Shown in pieces: positions 1 through 11,078 of a DNA stretch of 64,000 bases. Position 1 is the stretch's first letter, and each line of letters begins with the position of its first letter. This stretch comes from Lasiosphaeria ovina (lineage: Eukaryota > Ascomycota > Sordariomycetes > Sordariales > Lasiosphaeriaceae). The notes under the pieces are model-generated. The model saw nothing but the letters and a program-made list of their open reading frames with translations. It searched no databases and had not been told where the DNA came from. The translations under genes and the position numbers were made by a program. Location: NCBI GenBank assembly GCA_033439765.1, contig JAULSN010000002.1, positions 6,634,001 through 6,698,000 on the forward strand. Direction: 5' to 3'.

Positions 1-558
1 TTTGACTGGCAGGTGCTCGAGCTGCCAGAGTTTGCCGAGGCGGCTGAGGGCGAAGATGCGATGACGGTGACCGTAGACGAACATGACGACGGCGCTACCG
101 TGACCGATGGCCCGCTGGAGACGGTAGAGGCCAGTGAGGTGCAGTCGGACAGTGCTGCGGGCGATGCCAACGCCATGTTCGACGCCTCGTCCCAGCAGAA
201 TCTCGAGCACGGCGTCGAAGACATGGAAGAGGAGGATGGCGACTGCGACATCGATCCGGATGAGATCCTCCTGGTTGTCTGGCCAAGCATGTGCTTGGTC
301 GAGAACGGCGAGCTCATGTCCATCACGCAAGGCCTGGTCATCTCCAAAGAGCAGGCCCGCCCGGCTCTCGAAGAGGTGCGGTCCCGCTCACGCCAACCAC
401 CACGCCCCGGGTCTCGCCGCGCCCGCACCATGTCGATGCCGGGCCAGAGCCGCGGCAACAGCCCGCGTGGCAAGTCGGCGCATTTTTTAGCAATAGCCCA
501 GACAGCATCCGAACCGGCGGGAGGGGTTGCCGTGGATGGTGGAGCCGACGATGGGTGA
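1..558 (+). CDS. 3' end of an unrecognised protein (partial)
   Basis: The reading frame is open from the first base of the window and stops at TGA 556-558, so this is the C-terminal part (about 185 residues) of a gene starting outside the window. The visible part is acidic near its start (runs of E and D around residues 70-80). It then has a more ordered stretch containing LLVVWPSMCLVENGELMSI and ends in a Ser/Arg/Pro-rich, probably disordered tail. GTG at 13 is not a credible start because the frame continues upstream. I do not recognise the family. No splice signal is needed to explain the frame. Confidence 0.55.
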   Translation, partial: FDWQVLELPEFAEAAEGEDAMTVTVDEHDDGATVTDGPLETVEASEVQSDSAAGDANAMFDASSQQNLEHGVEDMEEEDGDCDIDPDEILLVVWPSMCLVENGELMSITQGLVISKEQARPALEEVRSRSRQPPRPGSRRARTMSMPGQSRGNSPRGKSAHFLAIAQTASEPAGGVAVDGGADDG

Positions 559-2366
559 AGATGCGAAGCCACTTTGAGCTCGATGGCCATCACAGCGATG
601 GCTCCAGCACTAAACATGGAGGGAGTGAGCGTGGAGCCAACTCTCGGGAGGTGAGGCTGAGCAGATGGACTTGTAATAACGTACGGTTCTTTTTCTCCTT
701 TTGCTCGGGTCTTGGCTATTAATGACGACATGACTTTCATTTCTTCTCTATAATACTCCCTTTATCCGCTCTCGTTTTTTTAATACCTCTTGAACAATCA
801 TAGGCGGGATCGGTTTTATTTCAGGGTTGCAGCATGATGCAAGGACATGAATGGGTCCGTGGCGCATTGATTAAAAAAAAAGCGCAACGCAAAATCAACA
901 GCTTGTACAGATTGTGTTCCGACTAGACTTCTACAGACCTGTCTTTTCCTTTCCTTTGGTTTTATTTCTTGCTATCTCTCTTTTGCTGTTGCAGCAGTCG
1001 AGGAAGAGGAAAGAATGAAATGTATCAATGAAGCACGGGGTCAACGTTGGAATATCACAGCATGGATGGGGTTTGGGAGGGAGATGATGGAGTGAGTAAT
1101 TAATAGCAATAATGAATGAATCATGGCACTGTCCTTCCATTTCCGTGCACCCTCATTCGGCGTTATTGCACGTAGATACGTGCAAACGGACTGCCGAATT
1201 AGACTTGGCATCTGCTTCTTTTCCGGCTGCTGGGAACTTGCGGAAACAGAGCCAGTCAGGGGACATGATCAAGTTGTTCCATCGTGCTCACGAGCCACGG
1301 CCCACGGGTCCCTGCAATACATGGCTGATGACAGCTGCTGGTTTCGGAAGTGGTACGACTTGTTCAGCTCCCACTCTCCCACTCCAGTCCGCCGCAACAC
1401 CAGCGTCTCGAGGATATGGTCAAGACCACGGTGACCCCTTGTTCACCTCGTCGAGACAGACATGTACCGCCAGCCCCTATATGATGGGCAGCAGGCCGCT
1501 CTTGCACAACTGAACAGCCGCCCCTTGCAATGCCCCAGAATTGTGTAACAAAGGCCAGTGGGGGGACAGAGAAGCATGTGGCAGACCTGGAACTTCTGGT
1601 GTCAAGGCGGAGAAGGGGATGGCGTTAGAGCAACGGCAGAACACCAAACACACCCAGCCCCTCCTCAAGAGTAGAGACGACAAGCAGGGCCACCGCAAGC
1701 CAGATCGCGGTGCTCGGAAAGGGGGAATGGGGAAGCGACAGCGCCAACTATACGAAACGTCTCGGTCCCAGTGGCAGCGGCAGTGATAGCCAAGATCCCA
1801 GCCAGTGCAGGGGCCCAAAGTTAGGATTCAGACATGTCAAATTGGGATTAAGACGAATCCAGTTTGGATTTAGACGTGTCTAGTTGGGCTTAGACGTGCC
1901 CAGTTGGAGTTGGGTTTAGATGTGCCATGTTAGCATCGAGGAAAGATGCAGCGACCTTATCCAATACACAGCAGCAAATTTCTTAGATCGCGGTATCACT
2001 TCCGGCAGCTGAGTTGGTTAGCCGCGCATTCTTCTCGTGCGCAGCATCGGCCGGCTCCCCATCCGCCCGTCACAGACGCCGTCCATGTGATAGCTAGAGC
2101 CACTTATTAACGCTTCGTTTCATGGCTCGACCTCGCGGCCATATCTAAGCTACGAGGCCATGGCCCTAGGGCATAAATATCTAGCATCTCCCTCTCTCCT
2201 CTAGCGTGCTAACCAATTCCCTCGGCCGCAAAGACATCTCGACAAGTCGACAACCACCGCACTCGGCCGCCCAAGTCCCGCAACTCACCATTCCCCTTTG
2301 CGCTTCGCGCAGCCAACTGCACCACCCAGCACAGTCTGCCGGTTTGTACCGGTAAAAGATTCGATA
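559..2366. other. Gene-free stretch with a short tandem repeat
   Basis: No open frame here has protein-like composition or a recognisable motif. The stretch contains an imperfect tandem repeat at about 1818-1926 (listed separately) and presumably the 5' region of the next gene. Confidence 0.5.
1818..1926. repeat. Imperfect tandem repeat, about 21-bp unit, roughly five copies
   Basis: Successive units share the pattern GTTGGGnTTAGACGTGnCCA, as in the units near 1863, 1887 and 1907. Several units differ by transitions. The block lies between genes and has no coding potential. Confidence 0.65.
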
Positions 2367-2774
2367 ATGTGCAAGAAAATCCATGAAATGAATAAGGATT
2401 GCGGGGAGGAAGTGAAATTAACACCCCAGAATTGCGAGCGGAACTGCTCTGAAAAGGAAGATGTATTCAACCTCGTGGACACTCCGTGTCCAAAGAGGGA
2501 CAAATGTCGCTGGACTCGAATACAGGGCAAGCAGTGGCAGTGTTGCCGCTGCAATCATCTAAACTCGGAACACTTTCAGACTCAATTGCGGATCGATTTG
2601 TGTGCTCGAACACAAACTGCAATTATGAATTTCACCCTGATGGCAAAAGTTTTAGGCCTGATGTGAAGAGAGAGCAAAACAGACGCATGATGGAATACAT
2701 GATGATATTCGGCCTCACCACTTCCCCTGCGAAGCGACACATTATGTGCGGCGGATTTTGCGTTGTTATTTCGG

Positions 2775-2828
2775 GTAAGTCCAAAGCTATCCATCTATTA
2801 ATTTTTTATCTATGGGAATCTGACCAAG
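2775..2828 (+). other. Intron inside the Cys-rich/Pro-rich gene
   Basis: Donor GTAAGT at 2775, acceptor CAAG ending at 2828, length 54 nt (a multiple of three). Removing it joins VVIS to DKDDPKDIRR in the same frame and excises a hydrophobic stretch that does not fit the flanking protein. Confidence 0.65.
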
Positions 2829-3176
2829 ATAAAGATGATCCCAAAGACATCCGCCGAGCGAGATATCGCCATTATAAGAACGTATCAAGGGAGAAAAAGA
2901 AAGCTGATGAGGCGCCAATGACGACAGGAATCCCGCTAGAGATTCCGGATGAGTTCGGATTCGATGAACCAAGACAAGCTGATTCCGCTCAAGGGGGGTA
3001 CGGGCAAGGTCAACCAGGTCCGCCAGCGTATTCGCCAAATTTCGACCAACAACAGTGGGGTGCAGGTATGGATCCTTAGTCTGTTTATGCTCGACCAGCT
3101 TCGTCGGCGCAGCCGGGTTATCCCGCCTCGCAATATAGAACCCAAGGCGACACCCTACAGGGGGGACAGCGCCCTC

Positions 3177-3300
3177 CTGCCCTTGCTCCTGCTCCTGCTC
3201 AGGGGAGTTACTCGGGATATGAATCAGCTGTATCGGCGCAGGGTCATTACACCGTCCCGCAATACGGAACTCGAGATAATGCCCCACGGCGGGGTCCTCT

Positions 3301-3335
<35 letters not shown>

Positions 3336-3350
3336 AATGGAGTTACTCGC
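3177..3350 (+). repeat. CCTGCT (Pro-Ala) microsatellite blocks
   Basis: Runs of GCTCCT/CCTGCT units near 3185-3210 and 3303-3336 encode PAPAPA tracts in the gene frame and Gln-Glu runs on the other strand. Similar codons recur near 3535-3575, and the Gln-rich text around each block is repeated imperfectly. This implies an expanded internal protein repeat of roughly 100 codons or less. Confidence 0.6.
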
Positions 3351-4111
3351 AAGGTCAACCAGGTCTACCGGCGGGTCAGCAATTTTCCGACCCAGGACGA
3401 GGGGGGTGGGCAGGTGTGCCTCCATCTACTACTCATGCTCAAGCAGCTCAATCGGCGCAATATGGTCATCCCGCCCAGCAAGATGGAACTCAAGGCAACA
3501 CCCAACGGAGGGAACGGCGTCGTCGTGATCCTGCCCCTAGTACTGCTCCTGCCCCTCGTACTGCTCCTGCTCAAAGGAGTGGCTCGGGAGATCAACCAAC
3601 TCAGTCGGCGACTCCATATCACATTCGCCTGGAAGAAGAAATGAGGAGGATTGCCGCCAGTACCAGCTCACAGGGGGAATCAGGCCCATCTCCTTTTACA
3701 ACTGCTCAAACGTATTACCCGGAATATCAATCAGCTCCGCCGGCGCAGGAGTATGATGATTCGAAACAACCAGTCAGCGAGACTGCAGGTGTAATTCCGG
3801 GGGGACCCTCAGAATCAACGAAGCCAGCAGTCGTAAAAATGAGAATCGTACGTCCAGAAAAGAGGATACTTGATATCATTGCCGCCAAGCGTGCCGCTGC
3901 CAGCGGCAGTGGAGCGACGCAGCCCGAACCCGGCGCCTCTAGTGACCCGTCACGAAAACACGCCAAAAGTTGCAGCCCCAGCAACCCCAGCAGCCCTGCA
4001 AGCCAAGAGGGCAACCCGAGCAGCCGTCGCCCTCCAGACACTAGTGGAAGTGGTAGTAGCGGAGCCGCCAAAAAGTCTCACAAGGGAGCCAACAAAAAGT
4101 CGAGAATATGA

Positions 4112-4717
4112 GCACAAGATTGCTTGTAACGCCGGCGGTTCTGTTCACAGCCAAATTCCTTGCCTCGTTAGAAGCCGGCCATCAAGGCATCGGTAACCTA
4201 CGAGGTATACCACTCTTCCCTTATTCTAGCACACAACGTTGCCCTTTTTCCTTCTTTTCATTTTTCATTTGTTCCAGAGGCAAAGGATGCCTCATTCTCC
4301 CTCTCTCGCAGCACAGCGCTGGACACTCGAGGCACCAACCGCCAGCGGGGTACAGATTACGCCGATTTCCCCGTATCACAGCACACATACAGGATACACG
4401 GCCATCTTTTCTAGAGACTCGAGGCATCAACTGCCAGCGACGTACTGGTTACACAGTTTTCTTTATATTATAGCACGCACAGAAAACACAGTATTTTGGG
4501 CACCGCTTTTTGAGCCTTCAGCCCACTATTGTATCTATGAGGGATGTTGGTCATTCATAATAACTCTGGGTAGTTATATAGGTCTAGTTTCCTTCTGAGA
4601 GCCCCGGGGGCATCAGCTATTTCTTGGAGCCACAAGATAGGTCAATGGTATACTATCTGGCAAAACCTGCATCCACCATGTGACCTGATGGACGGCTGAA
4701 CTGGCTCGAGACATGCA
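4112..4717. other. Gene-free stretch with a two-copy imperfect direct repeat
   Basis: No supportable gene. Two related segments begin GACACTCGAGGCACCAAC (4322) and GAGACTCGAGGCATCAAC (about 4413). They are about 92 bp apart and flanked by similar CACAG-rich text. Confidence 0.5.
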
Positions 4718-4869
4718 ATGACCTTCTGTTACTTGAAGCGAAGGTTTACTTCGCGTTTACCCAGTGAATCTAGAACGGAACTTTTGGCTGCAGACAGCAA
4801 TAAACTTGCATGTGGCTTGCGGCCTCCGGTAGTGGCTTCGCCTCTCTGGGATTTGACGGGCCTGCTGAA

Positions 4870-6938
4870 AGCGGACTGGAAGGTCGCTTGTTGGCTTTTC
4901 ACAATGAGTTACGCTTTCCAAGCATGCATTCGCGCCGGCAAAGCATAAAATCTCCCGCCGAAGGCACCTGCAATTGGCTATTTAGAGATACACTCTATTG
5001 CGACTGGTATACGGGAACGCACCGGGATGTCTACCAAGGCCTTCTCTGGCTGAAGGGTAAGCCCGGTTCGGGCAAGTCGGTGCTCATAAAAGAGGCCTAC
5101 CGTCGTGCCATGCAGGATCAACGCAGGAACGAAGGTTTCCGTGTCGCGGCCTATTTCTTCAACTCCAAGGGATTCAACTTGGAACATTCCAGAGCCGGTC
5201 TTCTACGATCTCTAGGCTTCTAACTCAAATACTGCAGACATCGATATCGATTTTATCGAGAATACACTTGATGATCATGACCGAGCTGGCGGAGGTAAGG
5301 AGCGTATCCCTGAACAATACCAACACGGAACGAGACGGGTCGAGAAACAAGATTACCGTCCAAAACCCCCACCCATGGAGCGAAGAGGGGCTCGAGGGGG
5401 TGCTCGATATGCTGCTGCTGTCCCGTGATCTTCGCGGGACAAAAACCTTCATTTTCGTCGACGCCCTGGACGAGTGCGGCTCAGATAAACTAGTACGAGC
5501 CGAGGCCTTTTTCTGGCTGTCCCTCACAAAAAAGGCGCACGGCTCCGGAATCGAGCTCAACGTCCTTTTGTCCAGCAGGGATGTTTCCGTTGTCACCTTA
5601 AGCCAGTGCCCCTATCTTTCCGTCGACCGAGCAAACACTACCGACATTAAGAGGTATATAGATGGAGGGTTCCACCTGAGCATCGCCAGCGTGGAGCCAC
5701 AGTGGCACGAGCTGCGAGACTCCATTCTGGCAAAGGCCAGCGGTGTGTTTCTCTGGGTGGTTCTGGTAGTTGATAAGGTGCTAAAAGAGTGGGACAAGGG
5801 GGCATATATGCCAGCTCTCCAGGGGTTGGTCAACAGGCTGCCAAACGAACTCAGAAATCTCTTCCTACGGTTGCTGAAAACCGTGGCCTCAGTCAAGAGG
5901 AATCCAACGCTACAAATTTTCCAATGGGCCATTCTGTCCACCCGATCCCTTCGTCTACACGAATGGCACCACATCTTAGCCTTAATCGAGCCACCCGGGG
6001 CCAAACAGTCGACGCTCTCGTCTCTTGCGGGCACCGAGCAAGATGACGAAAGAGTTGTGAGATATATCAGAAACATGTCGAAGGGTCTGTTAGAGGTGAC
6101 GACCAGCACCATTGAACCCCGACCCAATTCGAGCGAGTCGTAAATATCCAGGTGTGCTGGCGCCGGTTCCCTGAGCCTCGAACACGGTGAAACCCGGGCA
6201 ATCCAGGTCATCCACGAATCGGTCCGCCAATTCTTTTTAACGGATGTAGGATTCCTCCTCTTGAACCCAACATCCTGTTTCTAAACTATCGGCCACTATC
6301 ACATCTCAATAATGGACAAGTGTTTAGACTATCTGAAGATCCCGGAGCTGGACGCTCTAGTGCATATGCGGTTACTCGTAGCTTAGCGTGAGTAGCTGGG
6401 GCTTCTATTGGGCCCCAACTTGGAATCTACCACGGCCTTGAGCTTTGATAGTGATCCGTGTACCACAAATTCTGGAGGAGCCAGGACCACTGAGAATCAC
6501 CAGTCAACCTTCGATTTACAAGGCATTGACATCCAACTGTGGCTTTCCGGCCTTGCCATGGAATCTGGAAGCGATAGCACAGCCCAAATATTGGACAATG
6601 GTCCCAGCGAGTTGCCAGACCCGTTGTCAACCTCGGCCTCGATAATAAAGCCCCAAGTGCTGGAGACTCATCCAGCGCTTCTCTCGTACGTACTTGACGA
6701 GTTCAGCAATCATGCTCGGTTGGCCACAGAGGCGGGCGCTGATCTGAAGCCCGTCTTCACGCAGCTGGGAGAAGGAGAAACCTGGGAGCGTTGGGTTTTG
6801 CTCAGAGAAGAAGTTCGGGGAAAAACAACTCTCGACTCGTATCTTTCCGATGAAGGATTCCCCGAATATATCGATGACCATTTTCTTGGCTACCAAGACA
6901 AAGTGAGTATGACCTTTCCCTGGGGTATTCCCCAATGA
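4870..6938 (+). pseudogene. Decayed NACHT-domain NTPase (fungal NLR/STAND type)
   Basis: This is a relic of a fungal NACHT protein, the signal-transducing ATPase class used in allorecognition and cell-death control. From about 4870 the frame reads RFPSMHSRRQSI, then TCNWLF, then Walker A LWLKGKPGSGKS (5047-5079) and AAYFFNSKG, all in the expected order. After RSL at about 5215 a one-base frameshift is needed. The downstream frame then carries Walker B FIFVDALDECG (about 5446-5478), the sensor-like LLSSRDVS and the winged-helix-type region. The same frame continues through four in-frame stops (TAA 6141, TAA 6282, TAG 6384, TAG 6393). Past the stops it still shows IQVIHESVRQFFL, MDKCLDYLKIPELDAL and LLSYVLDEFSNHARLA, all characteristic of this family's C-terminal region. 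A possible donor GTGAGT lies at 6902. All four stops could be CAA/CAG-to-TAA/TAG changes. The N-terminal effector domain is not recognisable. Confidence 0.8.
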
Positions 6939-7538
6939 AATAATGATGGCTCATTGGACAAGCACAAGGGTGGCGGCTCGAAATTGGGTCGAAAACACAG
7001 CACGAGGAGCGTGCAGAGCGCGAAGAGCGCCGTCAGCAATAGGAGCAATACCAGCGTCCGGAGCTTCTGTTCCGCTGGCAATTACTCCCATGGGAGCGGA
7101 TGCATCTCACCGTCTCTATCGTTTGACCATTCTTCCAGGAGGAAAAAGAAGGTCTAAGCTTTCAAGACTAGAATTCCGTCCATGGTGCTCAAGCAGTCCA
7201 ACTTGGAGAGTACCTAAAGTTGGAGGTACCGGGTTTATTCATTGAAGTTGAGAAGGTAGTCATTGCATATACGCCAGCGGTTTGTAATCCACACATGGGC
7301 GGGGAGACTGGACCGCTGGTCAAGGGTGCGCTAACTGACTGGGAATCTGCTGATATCTTGTTCTTGACTACAGGATCCATATTACCACTTCTATCTCTAT
7401 CGGGTTACGGAGGAGCTTACCCCTTCTCAAGTTCAAGACATTGATTTCCTCGGCGGGCCTCAGGATCATGTCGACGAGTTTCTGAAGGAAGTAGAAATTG
7501 AGAAGCGAGAAGCTATATTAGAGCCGCAGGACAAATAA
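6939..7538 (+). pseudogene. Exon-like remnant downstream of the NACHT relic
   Basis: A possible acceptor (TTGACTACAG, ending 7373, with CTAAC branch-like text at 7331) precedes an open frame 7374-7538. That frame reads DPYYHFYLYRVTEEL, then a charged helix-like tail and ends in TAA. Upstream, 6960-7270 contains Glu/Arg-rich helix-like text in one frame (QHEERAEREERRQQ) interrupted by stops. It may be the end of the NACHT gene or a separate broken gene. I do not recognise the family. Confidence 0.35.
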
Positions 7539-8382
7539 CATGTTGCGGAGATTCTGGAAGTGGATTATCGAATAGCGCGATCAATGTGAATGGACACGCG
7601 GCTTCAGCACAGTCAGAGAATTTGAAGGGTCAGGAATTTCCAAGTCATTAGCTTAATCGCGAATTACAACTACCAGATACCGAGGCCCAGCTCAATATTT
7701 CTTGAAAGCTAGCCACTTGTCACACACCATTCCTCAAGTTTTGGCGGTCTGGGGATGAAGAAGGCCTCGCGGGACCAAACAAGCGTGCCGCGCTTGTGCA
7801 GTGGATCGCAACGACCTTCCCGATTTGGGCTCTTTCTCTCCCGGGTAAATGCCATATCGGCACTACTATAGCCCATCCGGCGAGCACCGGCTTGGCGGAC
7901 GTTGCGAGAATCAACTATCGTACCACGGAGGATAATGGTCCCAGATACTTGGCATATCGCCGGCACGGCGTCGAAAGCGATATAAAGTTTTCCGCGTCGA
8001 TCTCGCACATCCGGCGCTCGACCCAGGTATCTGGTACAAGGCTGCCGGCACAATCAATCCTGCAGGATCTCCCAAGACACTCGAGTCGCACCCGAGGCAG
8101 ACAGTGGTGCAGTGGCCTTAGTAAGACAATGTAACGGTGAACGTGAGTCAACCTAGCTCGCTCCGCCTTTTGCTATTCGAATATCCCTGGAGCCGGGGCG
8201 TCGAATCCTACGACCACGAACCACCACAACCACGCATTGAACTTGGCAGTCGAGGCTGGAGACTCAAATTGCCAACTCGGCCCGGCCCAGCCCAGGAGCT
8301 TCTCTGCTTCTCTCGAGTCCTCGCCCCAGCACTCAACCCGTCGAACCACACTCGCAGCCCCAAGCACTCTCCCGTTCCCAAA
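7539..8382. other. Gene-free stretch upstream of the GNAT gene
   Basis: Open frames on both strands overlap here but none has a recognisable motif or coherent composition. The last 200 bases are CT-rich, as expected for a fungal 5' leader. Confidence 0.45.
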
Positions 8383-8782
8383 ATGCCCACCATGATCACC
8401 GACGGGCTCGCCACGGCGTTCCGGTCCAAACGCCTCATCTTCCGCGCGCTCGAAGATAACGAGGCCGACAGAGACTTTCTCTTCACGCAGATCGAGAACG
8501 ACCCCGTCAGCACGGCCCTCGCAAACCCGGCAATGGTCGTGCCACGGTCGTCCAAGAGCGCCCAGGCGCTCGTGTCCGAGCTGGCCAAGTCAACGCTGGC
8601 CGTCATCGTGTGTCTGACGCCTGAAGCCGCTGTGCCTGTTCCTGTTGCTGCGCCTGACACTGCCGCTGGCCCTGCCCTTACCGACACGGGCGAGCAGCAG
8701 CTACAGGTGCCAGAGCAGCCCGACGTCCCGGCGCAAGACGCGGCACTGCACTCCACCCCGGCGCCGCACCCGACATCGACAT

Positions 8783-8813
<31 letters not shown>

Positions 8814-9177
8814 ACCCTCAGCCCTGACACCCATCGGCTTCATGTTCCTCGGGTGGGGCGGCACGCCGCCAGACCGCGCACAGCACCGGTGCACGGAGCT
8901 GGGGCTGCAGCTGGCGGCGGCGTTCCAGGGTAAGGGGTACGGGGCGGAGGCGGTGGACTGGGGCGTCGACTGGGCGTTTAGGTTTGGCGGACTGCACCGC
9001 GTCACCATCAAGACGGTCGGGTACAACACGCGCGCGCAGCACCTGTACACGCGCCTGGGGTTCGTCGAGGAGGGCCGCAGCCGCGAGGCGCATTGGCATG
9101 ATCGGAAGTGGTATGATGTTGTGAGCTATGGGATGCTGGAGGGGGAGTGGGCGAAGCTCAGGGGCTTGGAGGAGTGA
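8383..9177 (+). CDS. GNAT-family N-acetyltransferase (RimJ/RimL-like)
   Basis: Single-exon gene of 264 residues that probably transfers an acetyl group from acetyl-CoA to an amine. The substrate is unknown. ATG 8383 (MPTMITDG) is chosen because the fold begins just after it (FRSKRLIFRALEDNEADRDF, typical of RimJ/RimL-like proteins). The frame is open further upstream but without family features. The acetyl-CoA motif A is clear near residues 180-187 (FQGKGYGAEAVDWGVDWAF, matching Q/RxxGxG/A). It is followed by the usual HRVTIKTVGYNTRAQHLYTRLGF strand-helix region and ends WYDVVSYGMLEGEW. A low-complexity insertion of about 65 residues (Pro, Thr, Ala, Val) separates beta-strands in the middle. 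Its threonine-proline run is encoded by an ACACCG repeat near 8780-8815 and may vary in length between strains. Confidence 0.85.
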
Positions 9178-9679
9178 GGATTGTTGCTGTTTTCTTTCTT
9201 TGTTTTGCTGTTTTGTATTTCTGTCTGTATTGTTTCTTGGCTTTGTTGTTGGTTTCACTTGTTAGCCCTCCCTCGGTCTGTTTATGGTGCTCTGCGTGGA
9301 CTCGTGGAGCTCTGTGTCTCGTCCCTCACGGCCACACACGGTGGTTGGCGAGTAACTAGTGTATTTACTAGTGCCTGGTTCCATTGTTCCATTGTCTAGT
9401 AATGTGGAACGCACAAGACACGACACCGAGTCATGTCATCGTAGTATCGTACAGTGTATGTCCATTGTCCAACAGTCTCTACATCTCAGCCCCAGCTTTT
9501 AAACTTTTGCTCACCACCCTCAAAGCAACAAGGCTTCCCCGCCCCTCACTGGAAGCCACACCCCTTTCTCTCCTCTGTCCATCCATCGCAAGTCAATGTA
9601 CAGTGACACCCTGTACCAACACGCTACACACCTTCATCCGACTGCCGCCAGCTGCCAGCCCACCGATGTCACCCATCCA
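9178..9679. other. Intergenic region between convergent genes
   Basis: This is the 3' side of both flanking genes. T-rich text follows the GNAT stop. No gene or structured element is seen. Confidence 0.5.
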
Positions 9680-10338
9680 CTAGAAGGGAAGGCCCGGCTC
9701 GGGAGCGGGGACAAGGCGACGGACTAAGTCTTTGCGCAGCTCAGGAAAGATGACGCCGGTGGTGACCGAGGCCATGAAGATGCCGATCTCATCCATGAGC
9801 GACGCGACAAGGAAGGCGAGGACAACGCAGACAATAAGGATGACAACAAAGACCTCAAGCTTGTGGCTGTACGAGAGGACGCATCAGATCGCGGGACCAA
9901 GGATGAAGTTGCCAAGCACGACGACGAGAAAGGGAAACCGAAAAGGGGCAGGAAGAGAGAAAAGAAGAGAAGAGAAAGGGGAAAGGGGCTAATTAAATAT
10001 TTGCTTACCGAGCAATGTAGAGGTGATCGACGTACAACAGACCAACACCGTCAAAGAGCCAGGCGAATACGAGACTTGGCTCCGTGTCAGTGTCAGGGCA
10101 GGGGCAGACAGAGTCTAGTCTTGGTAAGGAAGGCTTGGCATAATTACCAGACACGGGCAACGCCGGCCCAGCCAAAGTCGCCCTTGTGCTCGATGGACGT
10201 GATGCAGATGTAGGCAGCCACGCAGCCGACGAAGAAGGCGACAGCAGACACCTTGGCGGCGTTGGGCGCCTGGGCGGCCGCGACGGAGGCCGCTTTCAGG
10301 TTGCGAGCATTGGGATCACCGTTCGGCGACGGCGCCAT
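9680..10338 (-). CDS. Small four-helix membrane protein, three exons
   Basis: Model: complement(join(9680..9866, 10009..10074, 10148..10338)), 147 residues. Intron 1 (10075-10147) starts GTAATT and ends CCAAG. Intron 2 (9867-10008) starts GTAAGC and ends GTACAG. Phases agree at both junctions, and the joined protein has four evenly spaced hydrophobic helices. They centre on VSAVAFFVGCVAAYICITSI, VCLVFAWLFDGVGLLYV, VFVVILIVCVVLAFLVASLM and IGIFMASVTTGVIF. A polar cytosolic-type C-terminus ends EPGLPF. No signal peptide is seen. The frame is open upstream to 10491, but ATG 10338 (MAPSPNG) is preferred because the upstream text is Pro/Ser/Thr-rich. The function is not recognised; it looks like a conserved small integral membrane protein. 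Confidence 0.7.
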
Positions 10339-11078
10339 TGGACGTGGCGTATTGTGGCGGCCGGCCACTGTTTTGGGTGTGGTGGATGGTGGCGGAGTGG
10401 CGACTAGGTTATGTGGAAGTGGAAGTGGAAGTTTTGCGAAAAACGGGAAAAGAGGAGGAGAAGGAGTGGAAGAGTTGGGGCGGGGTTTCACAGGATTTAT
10501 GCCTTTTCAGACCCCTGTCAAGGACACGCGTCAGGCGGTTGCCAAGATGGAAGTGTAATTTGCCAATATGCACTAGCATTAAGCGAGCGCTAAGCTGGGC
10601 CCTAATTGGATGCCGGTAAATTTTCTGGAGCTGGAATTTGTCGTGCTGCGACTTGACCAGCTTTCAAATGCCAGCTGCTAGAATGAGATTAGCGTCGTGT
10701 CACAACGCTAAGCGGAATTTGTCCGCTGATTTGGCCGAGATTGTGGAACATTGCACGTGACGCCCGTGATTGCAGCAGGGATTTTCCTCTGATTTTGCCA
10801 CTTTCGTCAGGCGATAATGAGTCAGCCGGGAAGACCGGTGGAACTGTCTAGGTGTCCATTTTCCCCGCTTACCCTTGAGGAATTGCCTGTAATTTCCACT
10901 TGCGTTCAGCCTAACGCGTGTGTCCCCCCCCAAAAGCCGCCAACGTAGGCAAGCAACGCGCATGGCTTGGGGCTGTGAAGAAGAGAGCCTCGTGTCCCGG
11001 AGCAGCTGCCACTTCCTTTCTTCATCTGCTAACTACACACTGACAACGCGCAAACGTGTTGTGACATTTGAGCCGGCC
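10339..11078. other. Divergent promoter region
   Basis: Lies between two divergently transcribed genes (- at 10338, + at 11079). No supportable coding frame. It presumably holds both promoters, but I see no specific sites I can name. Confidence 0.45.

Larger units (their letters stand above)
2367..4111 (+). pseudogene. Cys-rich zinc-ribbon-like protein with Pro/Ala/Gln-rich repeats, broken by a frameshift and a stop
   Basis: ATG 2367 opens a Cys-rich N-terminus (MCKKIHEMNKDC..., then CCRCNH) that looks metal-binding. It resembles small fungal proteins beginning MCKK/MCRK, but the family is not firmly identified. Between about 2565 and 2605 the frame must shift by one base to reach the second Cys pair (VCSNTNCNYEFHP). 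A canonical 54-nt intron (2775-2828, GTAAGT...CAAG) keeps that frame. The frame is then cut by a single TAG at 3077-3079, yet continues open for about 340 codons to TGA 4109-4111. That part has degenerate repeats around APAPAPAPAQ blocks, QGQPGxPA motifs and a Lys/Ser-rich basic tail. No GT-AG pair I tried repairs either lesion. It is either a recently inactivated gene or two sequence errors. Antisense Gln-Glu-rich frames are shadows of the CCTGCT repeats. Confidence 0.6.

Noticed and set aside
2787..3425. Minus-strand ORF with long Gln-Glu runs
   Set aside because: It is the antisense shadow of the CCTGCT Pro-Ala repeats; the plus frame gives coherent protein repeats and a consistent intron.
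8208..9050. 280-codon minus-strand ORF opposite the GNAT gene
   Set aside because: The plus strand carries clear acetyltransferase motifs; the antisense frame has only low-complexity Val/Gly and Ser/Ala text.
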